60,209 nt of DNA from TWA4 sp051879195 (GCA_051879195.1 JBJELO010000047.1:1-60209), one strand, 5' to 3'; shown: positions 8,944 to 17,879, counted from the stretch's first letter. Notes: generated by a model not told the origin, from the letters alone. Program-made: numbers and translations.

Positions 8944-10257
8944 TTATTTTCCCGATACAGCTTTCTTCACAACGCGACAGGCTTCTCCGATGTAGGACAG
9001 GGAGCCGAATATGATGATGCTGTCATCCTTTTTCGCTGCTTTTAATGCAGCTTCCACAGCAGTTTCAATGGTTTCGCAGGCCGTTACATCATTGTGGAAT
9101 TCACCCAGAACTTTCGCCAGCTTTTCCGCCTCCAGAGCCCGCGGATTATCAGGCGGGGTTACAGTAAACATCCTGTCAAACAGAGGTGCCATCATCTCAC
9201 ACTCTTCATCGTAAGCCTTATCGGCCAGCACACCCATAATTCCGATCAGATGGTTTCCGGGGAAATAGTATTCCAGCGATTCCTTCAGCTGCTTCATACC
9301 GTGGGGATTGTGCGCACCATCCACAATGATCCGGGGATTCATGGAAATCGTATCAAAGCGGCCGGGCCACGTTGTTTTTGCAAGTCCCTCACGGATCCGA
9401 TCTGTGGAAATATCCAGCCCCCAGTCGTCAAGTGCTTTCGCCGCTTCGATAGCCAGACACGCATTGTCCACCTGGTACCGTCCAATGAGGCGGATCCGCA
9501 TATCAGTCAGGTATTTGTAATCAAATCGGATCATCGGTGCGCCGTCTTCGGCATATTCCATCTCATCATATATGCGAAGTCTGCTGTCATCCGTCATGAT
9601 CAGCGGACAGCCCATCCGGCCGCATACTTTTTCAATGACAAGACGCGCCCGCTTCTGCTGTCTTCCTACACAGACCGGAGCACGGTTTCGGATAATACCG
9701 GCTTTCACCTCCGTGATTTCTTCCAGGGTATCCCCCAGAAATCCCATATGATCCATACCGATGGGGGTCAGCACGTTGCAGAGGACATTCTCCACCACGT
9801 TTGTTGCGTCATCACGTCCGCCCATACCGCATTCCAGAACCACGACGTCACATTCCATCTCTACAAAATACAGAAATCCGATGGCTGTTTCGACCTCAAA
9901 CAGAGTGGGGCGCTGCATGCCTTCCGCTTCCATGGAAGCAATCGCGTCCATAATCTGTTTCACATAGCGGCAGAAAGCCTCCCTTGCTATATTCTCACCG
10001 TTGACCTGAACAAACTCTTCATAATTAAATACACGGGGCGAAGCGTAACGCCCTACTGTATATCCTGCACACTGAAGGATCGTGCTGATAAAGGCCAGTG
10101 TTGAACCTTTTCCGTTCGTCCCTGCAATGTGAACAAATTTTAATTTTTCCTGAGGATTGCCGATTCTTCCCAGCAGTTCCTGCATAGTATCCAGTCCCAG
10201 CACGATTCCGCTGTGAGACACTTCCTCCAGATATTCTTTTGCTTCTTCGTATGTCAT
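8944..10257 (-). CDS. folC: Folylpolyglutamate synthase / dihydrofolate synthase
   Basis: Adds glutamate to dihydropteroate and folates, retaining them in the cell. The Mur-ligase-type P-loop is HIAGTNGKGSTLAF near residue 44; GRYASPRVFNYEEFVQVNGE is the folate/omega-loop region, followed by DVVVLECGMGGRDDATNVV and LTPIGMDHMGFLG; WPGRFDTI and VDGAHNPHG lie in the C-terminal domain. 437 residues is standard. ATG 10257 has AGGAGGG six bases upstream; a GTG one codon earlier is less well spaced. It is the first gene of the folC-pheA-ppx-ppk1-dipeptidase block and has a clear promoter. Confidence 0.95.
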   Translation of the reverse strand: MTYEEAKEYLEEVSHSGIVLGLDTMQELLGRIGNPQEKLKFVHIAGTNGKGSTLAFISTILQCAGYTVGRYASPRVFNYEEFVQVNGENIAREAFCRYVKQIMDAIASMEAEGMQRPTLFEVETAIGFLYFVEMECDVVVLECGMGGRDDATNVVENVLCNVLTPIGMDHMGFLGDTLEEITEVKAGIIRNRAPVCVGRQQKRARLVIEKVCGRMGCPLIMTDDSRLRIYDEMEYAEDGAPMIRFDYKYLTDMRIRLIGRYQVDNACLAIEAAKALDDWGLDISTDRIREGLAKTTWPGRFDTISMNPRIIVDGAHNPHGMKQLKESLEYYFPGNHLIGIMGVLADKAYDEECEMMAPLFDRMFTVTPPDNPRALEAEKLAKVLGEFHNDVTACETIETAVEAALKAAKKDDSIIIFGSLSYIGEACRVVKKAVSGK

Positions 10258-10286
10258 CACATACCCTCCTGTTTTCGTTTGTTTTT

Positions 10287-10314
10287 ATCTTATCATTTTT
10301 TCACAATATTGCAA
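10287..10314 (-). promoter_or_regulatory. Sigma-A-type promoter for folC
   Basis: On the minus strand -35 TTGCAA and -10 TAAGAT are separated by 16 bases, about 30 bases upstream of the folC start. Confidence 0.65.
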
Positions 10315-10354
10315 GTGCGACAACGTATCTTGCTGTTTGATCCGGTATATTTCC

Positions 10355-10801
10355 ATGACTTCTGCACATACTGACCGCATGGAAAATAATAAATTCTCAT
10401 TCAATTACTTCAGGAAAAACTTTATCCGCTGCGGTCTGATCGGATGGTCCATGGAGCTTTTTGCCTCCTGCTTTCAGAATCTGGCCGCCACCAATGATAA
10501 ACGGCTGATCGGTCAGACTTCCCTGCTCATGTTCCCTATCTACGGCCTCGGCGCCATGATTCCGGTGATTTCATGCCATCTGAAAAAACTGGGCGTATTC
10601 CTGCGGGGCACCATTTACGCCATCCTGATCTTCATGATGGAATACGTCTCCGGCAGTTTTCTCCGGCTTTTTAATGCATGTCCCTGGGACTACAGTCAGA
10701 GCCGTTTTCAGATTAACGGTCTGATCCGCCTTGACTTTTTTCCGGTCTGGTTCCTTCTGGGGCTGCTGTTTGAAAGCACCGGATCCGGCAGACGAAGGTG
10801 A
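10355..10801 (+). CDS. CmpB-like membrane protein (putative ABC-transporter type IV)
   Basis: Small integral membrane protein of about 148 residues. The central block MEYVSGSFL and CPWDYSQSRFQINGLIRLD match the hallmark of the family named ABC_trans_CmpB, where an E-x-SG helix is followed by WDYS and N-x-x-G. Three or four hydrophobic helices are seen (SLLMFPIYGLGAMIPVI, GTIYAILIFMM, FFPVWFLLGLLFE). The family is widespread in Clostridia and its function is unproven. The start is uncertain: no candidate (TTG 10337, ATG 10355, ATG 10379) has a good ribosome site. It is divergent from folC and upstream of citrate synthase. Confidence 0.7.
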   Translation: MTSAHTDRMENNKFSFNYFRKNFIRCGLIGWSMELFASCFQNLAATNDKRLIGQTSLLMFPIYGLGAMIPVISCHLKKLGVFLRGTIYAILIFMMEYVSGSFLRLFNACPWDYSQSRFQINGLIRLDFFPVWFLLGLLFESTGSGRRR

Positions 10802-10815
10802 AAAAGCATCTGCCT

Positions 10816-10840
10816 TGCATAAAAATACAATTTTTATGCA
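10816..10840. terminator. AT-rich perfect hairpin after the CmpB-like gene
   Basis: TGCATAAAAAT / ATTTTTATGCA, 11 bp with a three-base loop, 15 bases past the stop codon. The T-rich 3' arm could serve as a weak terminator. Confidence 0.45.
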
Positions 10841-10920
10841 TAATAAAATCACGATTTGTGGAACGAATCGCACTTTTTTACCGAAAAATACGCCAAAAAA
10901 CACAATTCTATTTGAGACGC

Positions 10921-10949
10921 TTGCAAAGACGGTATCCTGATGATATAAT
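10921..10949 (+). promoter_or_regulatory. Promoter of the citrate synthase gene
   Basis: TTGCAA, 17-base spacer, TATAAT, about 60 bases before the start codon. The -10 is a perfect consensus. No operator dyad was recognised around it. Confidence 0.8.
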
Positions 10950-11009
10950 CTTGTCATTCGATTATTTTACAGGGTCTGTGAGCCTGCCAAAAGAAGGGAG
11001 AAATTGATA

Positions 11010-12386
11010 TTGGATAACATAACAGAAACTCAGGTTAATATACTACAGGAAAAACTCGACCAGCTGGTTGCATTCTGTAAAGAATCCGGTCACATCGATC
11101 CGAACCTCTATTCAGAGTACGATGTAAAGCGCGGTCTGCGTGACTCCACTGGTAAAGGCGTTTTGACAGGTCTTACCGAAATCTCAGACGTTGTTGCATA
11201 TAAATACGAAAACGGTCACAAGATTCCCGCGGACGGACAGCTGTTCTTCCAGGGCTACAATGTGGAGGATCTGATCGAAGGAGCCCACGGTAAACGCTTC
11301 TGCTTTGAAGAAGTTACCTATCTGCTTCTGTTCGGCGAACTTCCCAACTCCCAGCAGCTGAATGATTTCATCGAATTGCTGACAGCAGAACGGAATCTTC
11401 CTTCCAAATTTGTCCGCGATGTCATCATGAAGGCTCCCAGTGCCAATCTGATGAATGCGCTTCAGCGAAGCGTGCTGACGCTTTACTCATACGATGAAAA
11501 TCCCGACAGCATCGAGATCGGCAATGTGCTGCGTCAGTCTCTTAAACTGATTGCCACCTTCCCACTGATTGCTGTTTACGCATACGGCGCCCACAACCAT
11601 TATCACAATGACAACGCTCTGGTCATCCGAAACCCTGATCCGACTCTTTCCATCGCGGAAAATCTGCTGCAGATTCTCCGCGTAGATGGTAAGTTTACGG
11701 AACTGGAAGCGCAGGTTCTCGATGTCTGCCTGATTCTTCATGCAGAGCACGGCGGTGGTAATAACTCCACCTTTACCAACCACGTGGTATCCTCTTCCGG
11801 TACCGATACATATTCTGCAGTGGCTGCTTCCCTTGCTTCCCTGAAAGGACCCAAACACGGCGGCGCCAATCTGAAGGTATGCCAGATGTTTGAGGATCTG
11901 AAAACCAACATCCACAACTGGGAAGATGAAAATGAAATCCGGGAATATCTTCTTAAGATTCTGGACAAGCAGGCATTCGATCATACCGGCCTGATCTACG
12001 GTATGGGACATGCCGTTTATACCCTGTCCGACCCCAGATGTGTAATTCTGAAACGGTACGCACGTAAGCTGGCGGAAGCCAAGGGCCGCACCGAAGAATT
12101 CGAATTCATGTCCCGTGTAGAGAATCTGGCAGGAGATCTGGTTGCCCAGAAGCGCAACGTGTTTAAGAAAATCTGTGCCAATGTGGACTTTTACAGCGGA
12201 TTCGTTTATTCCATGCTGGATATTCCGTACGAACTGTACACTCCCTTATTTGCCATCTCCCGTATCTCCGGCTGGTGCGCACACCGCATGGAAGAGCTGG
12301 TAAACGCAGGCAAGATTATCCGTCCCGCATACAAGTATGTGGGCACCCACAAAAACTACTATCCTCTGGAGGACCGTTTCTGGTAA
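11010..12386 (+). CDS. gltA: Citrate synthase
   Basis: Condenses oxaloacetate and acetyl-CoA to citrate; in a fermentative organism this probably feeds 2-oxoglutarate and glutamate synthesis. The active-site blocks are LHAEHGGGNNSTFTNHV, LKGPKHGGAN (catalytic His) and GLIYGMGHAVYTLSDPR (His, and Asp just after). 458 residues is long for the family owing to an N-terminal extension of about 40 residues. The start is probably TTG 11010 because AGGGAG lies nine bases before it; TTG 11004 would be too close. It has its own promoter, and a convergent hairpin follows. No aconitase or isocitrate dehydrogenase is nearby. Confidence 0.94.
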   Translation: MDNITETQVNILQEKLDQLVAFCKESGHIDPNLYSEYDVKRGLRDSTGKGVLTGLTEISDVVAYKYENGHKIPADGQLFFQGYNVEDLIEGAHGKRFCFEEVTYLLLFGELPNSQQLNDFIELLTAERNLPSKFVRDVIMKAPSANLMNALQRSVLTLYSYDENPDSIEIGNVLRQSLKLIATFPLIAVYAYGAHNHYHNDNALVIRNPDPTLSIAENLLQILRVDGKFTELEAQVLDVCLILHAEHGGGNNSTFTNHVVSSSGTDTYSAVAASLASLKGPKHGGANLKVCQMFEDLKTNIHNWEDENEIREYLLKILDKQAFDHTGLIYGMGHAVYTLSDPRCVILKRYARKLAEAKGRTEEFEFMSRVENLAGDLVAQKRNVFKKICANVDFYSGFVYSMLDIPYELYTPLFAISRISGWCAHRMEELVNAGKIIRPAYKYVGTHKNYYPLEDRFW

Positions 12387-12419
12387 ACAGAGGATACGGA
12401 TACAGATATGACTCATACC

Positions 12420-12463
12420 AGGCAGAACCTGCAAAAGCTTCTTGCTTTTTGCAGGCTCTGCCT
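12420..12463. terminator. Bidirectional hairpin between convergent genes
   Basis: AGGCAGA-A-CCTGCAAAA pairs with TTTTGCAGG-C-TCTGCCT around a ten-base loop: 16 pairs with one mismatch. It sits between the citrate synthase stop and the carboxypeptidase stop, as expected of a shared terminator, though the flanking T runs are weak. Confidence 0.65.
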
Positions 12464-12497
12464 GATTATGTACAGACATTACCGTACAGGAGTCAAA

Positions 12498-13712
12498 TCA
12501 TATACAGAACCGCTTCCACAGCCTCAGCAGATAATCCCTGTAAGAAGCTTTTTCCACTGCTTCCGCTGCTGTAATCTTTACAGTACCCAGCATTTCTCCA
12601 TCCTGATAATACGTCAGTGTCCCGGCTTCTGTCCCCTTTTCCACCGGAGCCTCCAGAGAATCACACAGCTCCAGCTTTTTTTCCACATTGCTGAATTCCT
12701 TTCCGTCCGTGCGGATAATCGAAAAGGAACCGTCATATTCCAGAGCTGTCGTTTCCTCTTTTCCCCCCGTTACCTTCATCTCAGGCAGCTGCGGCGGATC
12801 CGTATCCTCATAACGCCTGCACAGAGAATAGCCGTAATTGAGAAGCGACCTTGCCTCGACAAACCGGGTTTTATAATCCGGTGCTGCCATCACCACTGCG
12901 ATCAGATCCGTATTATCCTTTCTTCCTGTGGCAGACAGACAGCAGCCCGCCTTGCTGGTACTTCCCGTTTTCAATCCGGTTACTGTAAAATCCGTTTCCA
13001 TTTTCAAAAGCTTATTTGTGTTGGTAAGGCCGAATTCACTGCTCCCCCTTGCCGTATTGTGCACAATATTTTCCATCCAGATGGTGCTGTAATCGGTAAT
13101 CTGCGGATATACGGTGATCAGCTCCCTGCTCATCAGAGCCACATCTCTGGCAGTGGTCAGATGTTCCGGTGATTCCGTCAGGCCGCAGCAGTCCACAAAA
13201 TGTGTCTGCGTCATGCCAAGGCCTGCAGCCCGCTCGTTCATCATGGCAATAAATGCTTCCTCCGTTCCCGCAATATGTTCCGCCATGGCCACCGAAGCAT
13301 CATTACCCGAAGCTACCACGATGCATTTTATCAGGGTTTCCACCGTCTGCTGCTCTCCTTCTTCCAGAAACACCTGAGAACCGCCCATGGATCTGGCATG
13401 GGCGCTGGTAGTCACCATCTCGTCCAGTGTAATTCTTCCATCCTCCAGCGCATCAAAAATCAGAATCAGCGTCATGATCTTCGTGATACTGGCCGGTGAA
13501 CAGCGTTCATCGGCATTTTTCTCATAAATCACTTCGCCGGTGGAAGCCTCCATCAGAATCGCTGCTTTCGATCCGATTTCCGGCGGCTGCGCCTGCGCCC
13601 GGACAATGAACGGATTCAGCGCCGTAATCAGAAGCAGAAGTATGACAGATGCTGTTCGTCTCCCTGCTGCCCCGATTCCGGCTTTTCCATATATTTTCCT
13701 GTGTCGGTACAT
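12498..13712 (-). CDS. D-alanyl-D-alanine carboxypeptidase (PBP5/DacF type)
   Basis: Trims the terminal D-Ala of peptidoglycan stem peptides outside the membrane. Signal peptide at about 20-42 (VILLLLITALNPFIVRAQA). Serine active-site motifs are complete: S75-x-x-K78 in SPASITKIM, SGN at 135-137, KTG at 248-250. The C-terminal 100 residues form the DacF-type beta domain, and a terminal amphipathic stretch (SYRDYLLRLWKRFCI) may anchor it to the membrane. 404 residues is typical. ATG 13712 follows GGGGGG, but that site lies in a hairpin arm. Confidence 0.93.
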   Translation of the reverse strand: MYRHRKIYGKAGIGAAGRRTASVILLLLITALNPFIVRAQAQPPEIGSKAAILMEASTGEVIYEKNADERCSPASITKIMTLILIFDALEDGRITLDEMVTTSAHARSMGGSQVFLEEGEQQTVETLIKCIVVASGNDASVAMAEHIAGTEEAFIAMMNERAAGLGMTQTHFVDCCGLTESPEHLTTARDVALMSRELITVYPQITDYSTIWMENIVHNTARGSSEFGLTNTNKLLKMETDFTVTGLKTGSTSKAGCCLSATGRKDNTDLIAVVMAAPDYKTRFVEARSLLNYGYSLCRRYEDTDPPQLPEMKVTGGKEETTALEYDGSFSIIRTDGKEFSNVEKKLELCDSLEAPVEKGTEAGTLTYYQDGEMLGTVKITAAEAVEKASYRDYLLRLWKRFCI

Positions 13713-13720
13713 AAAAATAC

Positions 13721-13760
13721 CCCCCGCATCCGGTTTACTAATATTCTACCGGAGCGGGGG
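13721..13760 (-). terminator. Terminator of the nucleotidyltransferase gene, overlapping the dac ribosome site
   Basis: CCCCCGC and CCGGT pair with GCGGGGG and ACCGG; on the minus strand the 3' arm GCGGGGGG is followed by TATTTTT and then the ATG of the carboxypeptidase. It is a good intrinsic terminator for the upstream gene, and the same G run is the only ribosome-binding candidate for dac. Confidence 0.8.
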
Positions 13761-13781
13761 CATAATTATGATTGTAAGTAA

Positions 13782-14705
13782 TTACTTTTTATTGAAAAGC
13801 GGCTTGTTGTATACGCCTTCCTCTGTCATCTTCTGCAAAGACTCACGAACCAGCGGAGCATCTTCTGAATAGGTCAGACCGAACCAGTGCGCATCTGTTT
13901 TAAGTACTCTGACTTTCGCACTGCCTTCCTTCAGCATATCACCGATAATAGTGGGAAGCAGATATTCCGACCTCAGATCACCTTCCGGAACTTGCTTCAG
14001 AAATTCTACAAACTTTTCTTCCAGCACTTTCATAAAATCAGGTGTCAGTCCCCACATGTTCATGGAAACCAGTGAATTCACATCCAGTTTTCTGCCATTA
14101 GCTTCAGCACCGTCTGCTGTCTTCGCAATATTGTGAGTCTCCTCGATATTCTTCAGATATCCCTCTTCATCCATGCAGCACACACCGCGTGTTACAGTTC
14201 CGTGATCGCTGAGTGTGTTGCCCAGTACAAAACCGGGCATACAGAAACAGGACTCCTCCAGCGTTCCTGCCAGCCTTGCTTTTTCCTGTGCCACCAGATA
14301 ATCATGAACACTCACAAATGCTTCCTTACCGTAATAGTCATCAGCATTGATCACAGCGAAAGGCCCATCGATAAACTCCCTCACAGCAAGAACCGCATGC
14401 CCGGTACCCCAGGGCTTTGTCCGGTCTGCAGGACGTGTAAATCCCTCAGGCAGATCATCTATATCCTGAAATGCATAATCCACTCTGCAGAGACCTTCCA
14501 GCTTGGATCCCAGTTGTGTTCTGAAATCCTCTTCCAGACTCTTTCTGATGATAAATACAATATGATTAAACCCTGCTTCCAGAGCATCATAAATGGAGTA
14601 CTCCATAATCACTTCATCAGCCGGTCCCACAGGAGTCAGCTGCTTGCAGCCATCTTTGAACCTCGAACCAATCCCTGCTGCCATTATTCCTAAAGAAACT
14701 TCCAT
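13782..14705 (-). CDS. Sugar-phosphate nucleotidyltransferase family protein
   Basis: Transfers a nucleotidyl group to a sugar phosphate, making an activated sugar. It begins with the GT-A/nucleotidyltransferase signature LGIMAAGIGSRFKDGCKQL (G-x-G-x-R motif), followed by VIMEYSIYDALEAG, WGTGHAVLAV and the metal-binding FAVINADDYYG. ATG 14705 follows GGAGG at good spacing. At 307 residues it resembles uncharacterised relatives of GalU/RmlA, with substrate not assignable. It has no sugar-pathway neighbours and ends at a strong terminator. Confidence 0.85.
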   Translation of the reverse strand: MEVSLGIMAAGIGSRFKDGCKQLTPVGPADEVIMEYSIYDALEAGFNHIVFIIRKSLEEDFRTQLGSKLEGLCRVDYAFQDIDDLPEGFTRPADRTKPWGTGHAVLAVREFIDGPFAVINADDYYGKEAFVSVHDYLVAQEKARLAGTLEESCFCMPGFVLGNTLSDHGTVTRGVCCMDEEGYLKNIEETHNIAKTADGAEANGRKLDVNSLVSMNMWGLTPDFMKVLEEKFVEFLKQVPEGDLRSEYLLPTIIGDMLKEGSAKVRVLKTDAHWFGLTYSEDAPLVRESLQKMTEEGVYNKPLFNKK

Positions 14706-14908
14706 AATTCCTCCATACTTCCTGTCTTCATGTATACAGCCATTCAGAACCTTCAATCCGTCCGGTTTTTCTGAACAGATCCGATTTTTCTGTCATATTG
14801 TATCCGTATTGTAGCACACTCTCTTTCGTTTGACCAGCACAACTTTCTCTTTTTTCGATTATTTCAAAAAAAATTAAGAAATATTTTACATACAAATTAC
14901 ATTCTCTA

Positions 14909-14937
14909 TTGTCCCATCACCTGAAATGTGCTAAACT
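14909..14937 (+). promoter_or_regulatory. Promoter of the small acidic protein gene
   Basis: TTGTCC, 17-base spacer, TAAACT. It lies about 95 bases before the ATG at 15034, giving a long leader. The 14706-15033 stretch otherwise holds AT-rich sequence and the structured leader described separately. Confidence 0.6.
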
Positions 14938-14941
14938 GAAA

Positions 14942-15001
14942 CGTAATAAACCATCCCGCAGACGTACGGCGTCACTGCTGCTTTACGACGGGACATTTAC
15001 G
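14942..15001 (+). promoter_or_regulatory. Possible structured 5' leader of the acidic protein mRNA
   Basis: Starting within a few bases of the predicted transcription start, CGTAA pairs with TTACG, TCCCG with CGGGA, and an inner hairpin GACG-TACGG-CGTC forms between them. The nested order is consistent with a compact leader. I do not recognise a riboswitch class. Confidence 0.35.
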
Positions 15002-15033
15002 TTGGTAACGATATCAGAAAGCGAGGTAATCAC

Positions 15034-15330
15034 ATGAAAAAGCAATTCAAAATTGTTGCAGCTGTATCTGCTTTGGCTGTAGCGGCTGCTGCAGGTATCA
15101 CCTGTGTACGCAAATATCTGAAAAACAACGCAGAAGACGATCTTTTTGAAGATGAAGATGATTTCGATTTCGAAGATGAGGATGAAGATGAGGAAGCAGT
15201 TGAAGAGGAAGCTCCTGCATCAGAAGAAGCACCCTCAGAGGAACCTGCCGTAGAAGAAGAACCTGTGGAAGAAGCGGAAGAAACCCCTGCTGATCCGGAG
15301 ATTCCTGCGGAAGACGAAAAAACAGAGTAA
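15034..15330 (+). CDS. Small membrane-anchored, highly acidic protein
   Basis: 98 residues in two parts: an N-terminal basic-hydrophobic segment (KKQFKIVAAVSALAVAAAAG, residues 2-21) that looks like a signal anchor, then from about residue 34 a tail made almost wholly of Asp, Glu, Ala and Pro (FEDEDDFDFEDEDEDEEA, then EEAPASEEAPSEEP-like repeats). Net charge is strongly negative. No family is recognised. The gene has its own promoter, leader and terminator and is monocistronic. The Glu/Pro-rich tail is probably unstructured; a cation-binding or spacing role is only a guess. RBS is GCGAGGTAATCAC before ATG. Confidence 0.75.
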   Translation: MKKQFKIVAAVSALAVAAAAGITCVRKYLKNNAEDDLFEDEDDFDFEDEDEDEEAVEEEAPASEEAPSEEPAVEEEPVEEAEETPADPEIPAEDEKTE

Positions 15331-15372
15331 AAAACAGCTGAGCAGGTTTCCTTCCGGCTGAGTTGTTTTTTA
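15328..15372 (+). terminator. Terminator of the acidic protein gene
   Basis: TAAAAAACAGCT pairs with AGTTGTTTTTTA (one G-T), with the stop codon in the first arm and the T run in the second. Confidence 0.75.
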
Positions 15373-15420
15373 TAAATCCATTTCTCCGTTTTAACGGATT
15401 TATAACGAATCACCAATGAG

Positions 15421-15455
15421 AAGGGGCATATCACCAATTTTGTGATATGCCCTTT
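15421..15455. terminator. Strong hairpin between convergent genes
   Basis: AAGGGGCATATCAC pairs over 14 bases (one G-T) with GTGATATGCCCTTT around a seven-base loop, nine bases from the transglutaminase stop. It probably terminates that minus-strand gene. Confidence 0.65.
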
Positions 15456-15463
15456 CCGCTGTT

Positions 15464-16732
15464 TTATTCCCATATGAATGTGATAATATTAAAATCTTTA
15501 TTTTGAAAATAGGAAATCTGTGCCGGCACATCCGTATCTGTACGGGATACGCAGCTCTCCAGATAATCAAATATTTTCCGGTCAGAAATCAGAAGCGTCT
15601 GCAGCTGTCCGTACAGATCGGCATCACTGCATCGTATACTCAGATACTTTTCACCGGATTTCATACGGTCCGACAGAAGCGATACAAACTGTTCTTCGTC
15701 CCACTCCGTAAAATAGCAGTTCTCATGCACAAAATAATTGTCATCCACAGCAGTACATTCCGGCAGTTCCAGATCACTGCCGATCACATGGGTTCTGGAA
15801 ATATCTTCGCCGGTTACGCAAAAATAAGAATAATTTACAATGTTATCCGGCGTGTCCTGACTTTCTGCATAACTGGGATCTCCCCAGGTTACATCAAGAT
15901 AATACCAGGATCCGTCCGCCTTCACCAGATTCCATGCATGGCTGGTTCCCGTATCCTTTGTGGTTCCCGATACCGTAATACTGCTGATTCCCTGATACAG
16001 AAGCAAATACTGCATGGCAACTGAATATCCCTGACAGACAGACTGTCCCTCTCCGAACACACTGCAGATATTCTGATTATAATCCGCCGCTTCGTTGTAT
16101 TCCGTATGTTTTACAATATAATCAAATGTAAAACGTATTCTGTCATAGTCTCCGGAATCAGAATTCAATCCCGCCTCTTCTGCCGCCTGCGTAAATTCTT
16201 CCAGATAAGCTCCGATCACGTCCTGCCATCCGGCAATTTCCCCGCTGTCCATAGTCTGCTTCATGGAAAATTCCAGAGACAATATCTGATCCCCTCTTCT
16301 GGTCGTATCAAGACGATATCCGTCCACCCAGAATATCTCCGGATGATCGGCCAGAACGCTGTAATACACTTTCTTAACCAGTTCAGAGTCGCTGCTGCTC
16401 AATCTGCAGGACTCCCCTGTTCTTGTCAGAACAGTATAAATTTCCTCATAAACCACCTGTTCCTCTTCCGACAAAGTTCCGTAGCAATACCCGTGACTTC
16501 CCAGAAGAGAGGTTTCCGATTCCGGCAAAAAAGAAGGAATCACCGGGGAATCCTCGCAGGATTGAGACTCACCCTGAAGAATTCCGGAAAAAGAGCCGGC
16601 ATCATGTTCCTGATCTGAAAAAGAAACGGAAGAAACACCGGAACACCCGCTGCATATCCCTACAACAGCAGCAAGCGCTGCTGCCAGAAAACAGTTATAT
16701 TTCTTTCTATGTATTTGTTTCAATCTGAACAT
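15464..16732 (-). CDS. Transglutaminase-like lipoprotein
   Basis: Predicted surface lipoprotein with a transglutaminase/protease-like fold. Residues about 10-30 form a signal peptide ending at the lipobox-like GICSGC. The Cys-His-Asp triad region reads GQSVCQGYSVAMQYLL, TSHAWNLVK and YYLDVTWGDP, in the order typical of bacterial transglutaminase-like domains (about residues 225-290). Such proteins in Lachnospiraceae are extracellular and often process cell-wall peptides; that activity is inferred. ATG 16732 is chosen because GGAG lies seven bases upstream; an in-frame TTG two codons earlier is too close. It is monocistronic. Confidence 0.85.
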   Translation of the reverse strand: MFRLKQIHRKKYNCFLAAALAAVVGICSGCSGVSSVSFSDQEHDAGSFSGILQGESQSCEDSPVIPSFLPESETSLLGSHGYCYGTLSEEEQVVYEEIYTVLTRTGESCRLSSSDSELVKKVYYSVLADHPEIFWVDGYRLDTTRRGDQILSLEFSMKQTMDSGEIAGWQDVIGAYLEEFTQAAEEAGLNSDSGDYDRIRFTFDYIVKHTEYNEAADYNQNICSVFGEGQSVCQGYSVAMQYLLLYQGISSITVSGTTKDTGTSHAWNLVKADGSWYYLDVTWGDPSYAESQDTPDNIVNYSYFCVTGEDISRTHVIGSDLELPECTAVDDNYFVHENCYFTEWDEEQFVSLLSDRMKSGEKYLSIRCSDADLYGQLQTLLISDRKIFDYLESCVSRTDTDVPAQISYFQNKDFNIITFIWE

Positions 16733-16917
16733 CCACAATCTCCAGTACTATGTATTTATGATCTCCCAGTCGATGCACCTTTTCCAAAACAGAAAAATAA
16801 AAGCACCGAAATGTGTTACCAGTATAATATAGTAAATTTCTGCCTGTCAATCCATTTATTTTCCCTGCTCCGCATATAATGTATCGATTATTTTCAAACT
16901 TTACCGGAGAACCAAAC

Positions 16918-17832
16918 GTGCTGTTTCTGCAAAACCATTCTGTTTCTGATTTTATCAAAGGTATTTTCATGGGAATTGCCAATATTATGCCGGGAGTCAG
17001 CGGCGGGACTCTGGCCATTTCCTTTGGCGTTTATGACCGTATGATCGGTGCGGTCAGCAACATTTTCCGGGATTTCAGGAAAAGCTTCCGGATCCTTTTT
17101 CCTCTGCTGGCGGGAATGTCTGTGGGAATTGTATGCTTTACATACGTGATGGAATACCTGTTTGCTGCATACCCGTTTTTCTCCGCAATGGCATTTGCCG
17201 GTCTGATTCTCGGTGGAATGCCTGCTCTGTGGAGAACATGGAAGGAAAGTCTTCCTGTAAAAAACAGCGGTGATAAAAACGTGATTCCGACCCTGCGTTA
17301 TCTCCCCGGATACGCCGCTCTTTTTCTCTTTTTTGCAGTCATAACCGTGTTCACATCTTCTGCCCGCACGGCTCATCAGGGTGCTGCATTGCTGCAGGCA
17401 GATGCCAGAACTCCGATCATCCTTTTTCTTCTTGGAATCATCTCCGCAGCAGCCATGATCATTCCCGGAGTCAGCGGCTCTCTCATCCTTATGGTTCTGG
17501 GATATTATTACGGGATTCTGCATGCGGTGCGGTCCCTTCTGGAAGGAATGCGAACGCTGGACTCTGCCCTTTTCATACAGAATTTTTTGCTTCTGCTCCC
17601 CTTTGCTGCGGGAATGGTACCGGGAATCTTTCTGTTTTCCAGGCTGCTGGAATACCTGTTCCGGACTCATGCCGCCGCTGTTTACAGCGCCGTCCTGGGA
17701 TTGATTGCCGCTTCACCTGCTGCCATTCTGATCCGGACCGGAGCACTGTCCAAAATCCCGCCGGAAAAATTCCTGCCGGGAATTGCAGTTTTTATTTTCT
17801 GTCTTTTCATTTCAAAAAAACTCGAAAATTAA
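16918..17832 (+). CDS. DUF368 membrane protein, predicted polyprenyl-phosphate translocase
   Basis: Polytopic membrane protein. DUF368 members, together with DedA proteins, were shown to recycle undecaprenyl phosphate across the membrane, serving cell-wall and glycan synthesis. Visible hallmarks are two inverted-repeat motifs, GIANIMPGVSGGTLAISFG and AAAMIIPGVSGSLILMVLG, each with PGVSG, plus about eight hydrophobic helices. The GTG at 16918 is selected since CGGAGA precedes it by eight bases; an ATG 39 bases upstream has no ribosome site and overlaps a TATAAT. 304 residues is family-typical. It is divergent from the transglutaminase-like gene, both serving the envelope. Confidence 0.9.
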   Translation: MLFLQNHSVSDFIKGIFMGIANIMPGVSGGTLAISFGVYDRMIGAVSNIFRDFRKSFRILFPLLAGMSVGIVCFTYVMEYLFAAYPFFSAMAFAGLILGGMPALWRTWKESLPVKNSGDKNVIPTLRYLPGYAALFLFFAVITVFTSSARTAHQGAALLQADARTPIILFLLGIISAAAMIIPGVSGSLILMVLGYYYGILHAVRSLLEGMRTLDSALFIQNFLLLLPFAAGMVPGIFLFSRLLEYLFRTHAAAVYSAVLGLIAASPAAILIRTGALSKIPPEKFLPGIAVFIFCLFISKKLEN

Positions 17833-17879
17833 ATATTCAGTTTTTTTATAAAATTTTCATTAATTTTTGTAAATCATCA

